Source of the DNA: Sphingobacteriaceae bacterium
Lineage (GTDB): Bacteria > Bacteroidota > Bacteroidia > Sphingobacteriales > Sphingobacteriaceae
NCBI GenBank assembly: GCA_025450155.1
Contig: JANWIB010000051.1
Coordinates: 1-17,739 of the forward strand
DNA length: 17,739 bases
Direction: 5' to 3'
The notes under the pieces were generated by a model that saw nothing but the letters and a program-made list of their open reading frames with translations, was not told the origin of the DNA and searched no databases. The position numbers and the translations under genes were made by a program. Shown here piece after piece: positions 15,003 to 17,739 of the stretch; positions within the stretch are counted from its first letter, which is position 1, and each line of letters starts with the position of its first letter.

Positions 15003-15213
15003 AGCTCAAAATCAAAGCAAAAAATGACATTTTAGAAAATCAAAAGCAGCACATTATAGCTCATTCAGCCCTGCTTTCCACTACAAGTCCTCATCGCCAC
15101 ACTCCTGCGGGCTTTCCGCTTCAATCAGGTTTAGATTTGACTTTAGCTGCGACTAAAATTAGAAATTTTATGTAATGCCATCAGCAAGAACTGTAAAATA
15201 GCTTTTTCATCCA
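15003..15213. other. Gene-free stretch with a GC-richer patch
   Basis: Between the rplU promoter and the VOC gene promoter I see no credible gene or RNA. Bases 15064-15129 are about 56% GC by hand count, clearly above the AT-rich flanks. They contain weak 5-bp inverted arms (AGCCC 15067-15071, GGGCT 15109-15113) and two copies of GCTTTCC. The wording recalls dispersed intergenic repeats of Sphingobacteriaceae, but that cannot be tested from one copy. Confidence 0.35.
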
Positions 15214-15241
15214 TTTGATTATAAAAAAATTTATAGGTTTG
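15214..15241 (+). promoter_or_regulatory. Promoter of the VOC-family gene
   Basis: TTTG (15214-15217), a 16-base spacer (slightly short), and TAGGTTTG (15234-15241), an exact TAnnTTTG match. Start of transcription would be near 15248, about 18 bases before the ATG. The -7 box is the left arm of an inverted repeat. Confidence 0.6.
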
Positions 15242-15252
15242 TTGCGAACCTA
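15234..15252. promoter_or_regulatory. Inverted repeat over the VOC gene promoter (possible operator)
   Basis: TAGGTTtgttgcgAACCTA has perfect 6-bp arms and a 7-base spacer; two more inner positions pair if one G-T is allowed. It covers the -7 box and probable start of transcription, where a bound repressor would block the polymerase. No regulator gene is adjacent. Confidence 0.4.
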
Positions 15253-15265
15253 AAATTTTAATAAA

Positions 15266-15649
15266 ATGAAAACTAACGAAAACAGTCTCAATTGGTTTGA
15301 AATATCAGTATCAAATATCAACCGGGCAAAAAAATTTTATGAAACCATTTTTGACATTAAAATGGAAACACAAAACATGATGGGGATGGAAATGGCGTTT
15401 TTCCCTTATGCACCCGGCGGCGGAAAAGCATCTGGTGCTTTGTGCCAAAGTGATATGCATAAACCCAGCCGGGATGGCGTTAAGATTTATTTGAATGGAA
15501 ATCCAGATTTATCAAACGCACTTTCAAAAGTGGAAAAAGCAGGTGGAAAAATCACTATGCCAAAAACTAAAATTGGCGATGATATAGGGCATATGGCATT
15601 TTTTATGGATACCGAGGGTAATAGTATTGCACTCCACTCTCAAAATTAG
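15266..15649 (+). CDS. VOC-family (glyoxalase/dioxygenase-fold) protein
   Basis: A 127-residue single-domain cytoplasmic protein with the paired beta-alpha-beta pattern of the vicinal oxygen chelate fold. The first half is LNWFEISVSNINRAKKFYE (8-26), where the fold's first strand and helix lie. The second half ends with HMAFFMDTEGNSIALHS (109-125), the usual closing strands. Glu12, His109 and His124 are candidate metal ligands, but the set is not a clear glyoxalase I set, so the reaction is unknown. Proteins of this kind include glyoxalases, dioxygenases and drug-binding resistance proteins. It is a single gene with its own promoter and terminator. Confidence 0.85.
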   Translation: MKTNENSLNWFEISVSNINRAKKFYETIFDIKMETQNMMGMEMAFFPYAPGGGKASGALCQSDMHKPSRDGVKIYLNGNPDLSNALSKVEKAGGKITMPKTKIGDDIGHMAFFMDTEGNSIALHSQN

Positions 15650-15658
15650 TCCTCATTT

Positions 15659-15692
15659 ATAATCCGGGGAATCATCTCTCCGGATTATTTTC
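15659..15692 (+). terminator. Terminator of the VOC-family gene
   Basis: Perfect 9-bp arms ATAATCCGG (15659-15667) and CCGGATTAT (15680-15688), extendable inward by about three pairs, followed by TTTCTCT. It lies between convergent genes. The T tract is better for plus-strand transcripts; on the other strand the stem is followed by AAATGAGG, a poor tract. Confidence 0.82.
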
Positions 15693-15697
15693 TCTGC

Positions 15698-16204
15698 CTA
15701 TTTCCTTCCTCTATCCTCTGCATCATTAATCGTACGGTTTACCTGTTCAATCAAAACCCGGGCAGCGTCTTTCAATTTAGGATCATCGGTGTAATTCAGG
15801 TCGAAAAGGATATGCTTCGTTTTTCGTTTATACTTAAACTCTAAATAATAGCGTGGAGACTTACTGGTTTTAGCTGTCTTATCTGAAGGGATAATTTGCT
15901 CTGGAAAATCCCAAAAACCTAAATCAGCAGCCTTTCGATGCAGATAAAGGAGGTCATCTTTACTTATTTTAACATGTGCTTTCACTAAAGAATCTCGATC
16001 GTTTACATACTGGTAATTGCCCGTTTTAGAATCATATTGATTAATCAGGCTATCATCTAAACCATATTTAAACGTAAGAGATTCAAATTCTGTAAACTTA
16101 TACGGTGCATTTTTAATCATCCCGGCATAATAATAAATGCAATACAATAAAAACGGGACAATAATACTTAAGGCTAAAAATATCTTTTTAAATCTGTCGC
16201 TCAT
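15698..16204 (-). CDS. Membrane-anchored protein of unknown function, coupled to the symporter gene
   Basis: A 168-residue protein with a basic start (MSDRFKK), one membrane segment (about 8-27), and a soluble domain probably outside the cytoplasm. The domain has a DSLINQYDSKTGNYQYVNDRDSL region (about 51-73) and a helix rich in leucine (about 81-95). It ends with a strand-loop-helix segment (YYLEFKYKRKTKHILFDLN, about 119-137) and a charged tail. No family recognised. Its ATG overlaps the symporter's TGA in an ATGA arrangement (16201-16204), so it is translated with the symporter. That coupling suggests an accessory role, but this is inference. Confidence 0.8.
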   Translation of the reverse strand: MSDRFKKIFLALSIIVPFLLYCIYYYAGMIKNAPYKFTEFESLTFKYGLDDSLINQYDSKTGNYQYVNDRDSLVKAHVKISKDDLLYLHRKAADLGFWDFPEQIIPSDKTAKTSKSPRYYLEFKYKRKTKHILFDLNYTDDPKLKDAARVLIEQVNRTINDAEDRGRK

Positions 16205-17586
16205 GATTCAATTAATTCAGGCTCTTCAAACTCTTTAACTGGTTTAAACTCCTTTTCCCATTTAGCAATTACTACCGTAGCCAAACAGTTTCCAATAACA
16301 TTTACCGAAGTTCTGGCCATATCCATCAGTTCATCTATACCAAGAATAATAAATATAGGCCAAACCGGCATTCCAAACGAAGCGGCGGTACCCAACAAAA
16401 TCACCAACGAAGCTCTCGGCACTCCTGCCACACCCTTACTAGTCAGCATCAGCGTAAATACAATCAATAACTGCTGACCAAAAGAATAAGGTATACCTGC
16501 AGCTTGTGCCACAAAAATAGCTGCTAATGATAAGTATAAGGTTGTTCCATCCAGGTTAAAGCTATACCCGGTAGGCATAACGAAAGCTACAATTTTACGT
16601 GGAACACCTAATTTCTCCATATTCTCCATTGCTCTCGGCAAGGCTGCTTCAGAACTAGTAGTTGCAAACGCAATAGAAACCGGGCCTGCAATTGCCTGCA
16701 AAAACTTTTTAATCGGTACACCAACAATTAATGCAATTGGAAGCAACACACCAAATAAGAACACCAAAAGTGCAACATATAAGGTAATCAGCAATTGGAA
16801 TAGGTTTACCAGAATACCCAATCCCATATGGCCGACTGTATAAGCAATGGCGGCACCCACCCCGATTGGTGCAAAATACATCACAATGTTGGTAAATTTA
16901 AACATCACTTCTGACAGACTTTCAGTGAACTTTAGCATAGGCATGCGTTTATCTTCACGAACCATAGCTAATCCAATACCGAAAATGATACTAAAAACCA
17001 CGATCTGCAAAACCTGTCCTTCTGCAATAGATTTGGCCATATTCTCCGGGAAAATATGCAGGATAATATCATTTAAAGATTGGGATGCTACTTGAGGCAG
17101 TTCTTCTTTTGGCCCCGGAGGAAGTTTAATACCCACACCAGCCTTAGAAATATTAATAGCTGCCAAACCAATAAACAGAGCTATAGTAGTTACAACTTCA
17201 AAATACACTATAGATTTCCAACCCATCCGGCCTACTTGTTTTAAATCCGAGTGCCCGGCAATGCCATAAACCAGTGTTGCAAATAATAAAGGAGCAACAA
17301 TGGTTTTAATCATTTTCAGAAACACTTTACTAAGTACCTGCAACTTCATACCAATTTCCGGGTAATCGTGGCCAATTTCGGCACCAATCACCATAGAGAT
17401 CAATATCCAGGTGGTAAGGGATTTCTTTTTTAATCCATATAAAAACAGCCCCGCAATAGCTAACCATCTTGAAAAAAGCAGCACACCATGCGGAATTGCA
17501 ACGATGTTATAATAATTTAGAAAAGTAAGAATTGCGGCAATAGAGAACGTAATTATTGCAAGGAGTCCAATCTGTTTTAATTTCAT
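16201..17586 (-). CDS. Dicarboxylate/amino-acid:cation symporter (DAACS, SLC1-like)
   Basis: A 461-residue inner-membrane transporter of the GltP/DctA family, taking up glutamate, aspartate or C4-dicarboxylates with cations. Landmarks are the serine-rich hairpin FATTSSEAALPRA (307-319), NLDGTTLY in TM7 (344-351), the second hairpin SKGVAGVPRASL (383-394), and TM8 DELMDMARTSVNVIGN. Asp422, Arg425 and Asn429 match GltPh Asp394, Arg397 and Asn401; the arginine favours an acidic amino acid substrate. The GltPh sodium ligand Asp405 is Asn433 here. Residues 1-52 precede the usual first helix and add two hydrophobic segments. The promoter 24 bases upstream supports this long start. Confidence 0.94.
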   Translation of the reverse strand: MKLKQIGLLAIITFSIAAILTFLNYYNIVAIPHGVLLFSRWLAIAGLFLYGLKKKSLTTWILISMVIGAEIGHDYPEIGMKLQVLSKVFLKMIKTIVAPLLFATLVYGIAGHSDLKQVGRMGWKSIVYFEVVTTIALFIGLAAINISKAGVGIKLPPGPKEELPQVASQSLNDIILHIFPENMAKSIAEGQVLQIVVFSIIFGIGLAMVREDKRMPMLKFTESLSEVMFKFTNIVMYFAPIGVGAAIAYTVGHMGLGILVNLFQLLITLYVALLVFLFGVLLPIALIVGVPIKKFLQAIAGPVSIAFATTSSEAALPRAMENMEKLGVPRKIVAFVMPTGYSFNLDGTTLYLSLAAIFVAQAAGIPYSFGQQLLIVFTLMLTSKGVAGVPRASLVILLGTAASFGMPVWPIFIILGIDELMDMARTSVNVIGNCLATVVIAKWEKEFKPVKEFEEPELIES

Positions 17587-17609
17587 CTAAGAGGAAGTTT
17601 ATAATCCGA

Positions 17610-17640
17610 CAAAAGTAATTAATTAGATTTACTGCCCAAA
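17610..17640 (-). promoter_or_regulatory. Promoter of the symporter operon
   Basis: On the minus strand TTTG (17637-17640), a 19-base spacer, and TACTTTTG (17610-17617), an exact consensus. Start of transcription near 17603, about 17 bases before the symporter ATG. It is shared with the divergent gene's upstream region. Confidence 0.8.
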
Positions 17641-17651
17641 TCAATCCGTTA

Positions 17652-17739
17652 ATGCAGGGCGAGAAATTAACAGACTTAAAAAAACAGCTTTCAGCTCTTG
17701 ATGCTCAGGAACTTATTGCCATTTGCCTCCGGCTTGCCA
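17652..17739 (+). CDS. N-terminus of an uncharacterised protein, cut by the window end
   Basis: An ATG at 17652 opens a frame running out of the window: 29 complete codons, starting MQGEKLTDLKKQLSALD and continuing with QELIAICLRLA. No ATG lies between it and an in-frame TAA at 17616-17618. The amphipathic helical start, with LKKQLSALDAQELI, recalls small Bacteroidota proteins of unknown function (possibly DUF6155), but from 29 residues this is a guess. It is divergent from the symporter gene; the two starts are 65 bases apart. A weak -7 candidate, TAGATTTA (17624-17631), lies 20 bases upstream. Confidence 0.6.
   Translation, partial: MQGEKLTDLKKQLSALDAQELIAICLRLA

Overview
This window looks like ordinary chromosome from a low-GC Bacteroidota, most likely the family Sphingobacteriaceae (Pedobacter-like). 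Three things point there. Several genes are preceded by the Bacteroidota sigma-A promoter form (TTTG, about 19-20 bases, TAnnTTTG); very good copies lie before rplU and before the transporter gene, with a near match before topA. Starts are preceded by A-rich sequence rather than a clear Shine-Dalgarno. The gene set and arrangement (rnr followed by a prenyl synthase, topA with C-terminal repeats, a PolB-like exonuclease, MnmA with a CC-containing insertion) fit that phylum. The genus is inference.

Layout. Bases 1-4600 run on the plus strand: a four-helix membrane protein of unknown function, a gap with strong hairpins (522-753), a succinate-semialdehyde-type aldehyde dehydrogenase, a thioredoxin-coupled-type arsenate reductase, the tRNA 2-thiouridylase MnmA, and a lipoprotein of unknown function. 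Bases 4600-8230 hold topA, a small protein starting 2 bases after it, and a DEDDy 3'-5' exonuclease. Bases 8241-9836 form a minus-strand accessory cluster: two tandem paralogous secreted cysteine-containing proteins and a YcxB-like membrane protein. Bases 9926-13450 return to the plus strand with a small exported protein, RNase R and an isoprenyl diphosphate synthase. Bases 13453-14944 are minus strand: a small exported protein, then rplU-rpmA with a clear promoter and terminator. Bases 14945-15265 are intergenic, with a GC-richer patch and a promoter overlapped by an inverted repeat in front of a VOC-family gene (15266-15649). Bases 15698-17586 are a two-gene minus-strand operon: an SLC1-type dicarboxylate/amino-acid symporter and a membrane-anchored protein of unknown function, overlapping by 4 bases. 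A partial plus-strand gene starts at 17652.

Functionally this is mostly housekeeping: tRNA thiolation, DNA topology, RNA decay, isoprenoid chain elongation and ribosomal proteins. I found no CRISPR array, transposase, phage gene, tRNA or rRNA, and no defence or biosynthetic cluster. The items most worth a second look are the roughly 80-residue histone-H1-like tail on ribosomal protein L27, the N-terminal membrane extension on the symporter with its coupled small protein, the recently duplicated secreted cysteine proteins, the unexplained hairpins at 546-637, and the palindrome over the VOC promoter.
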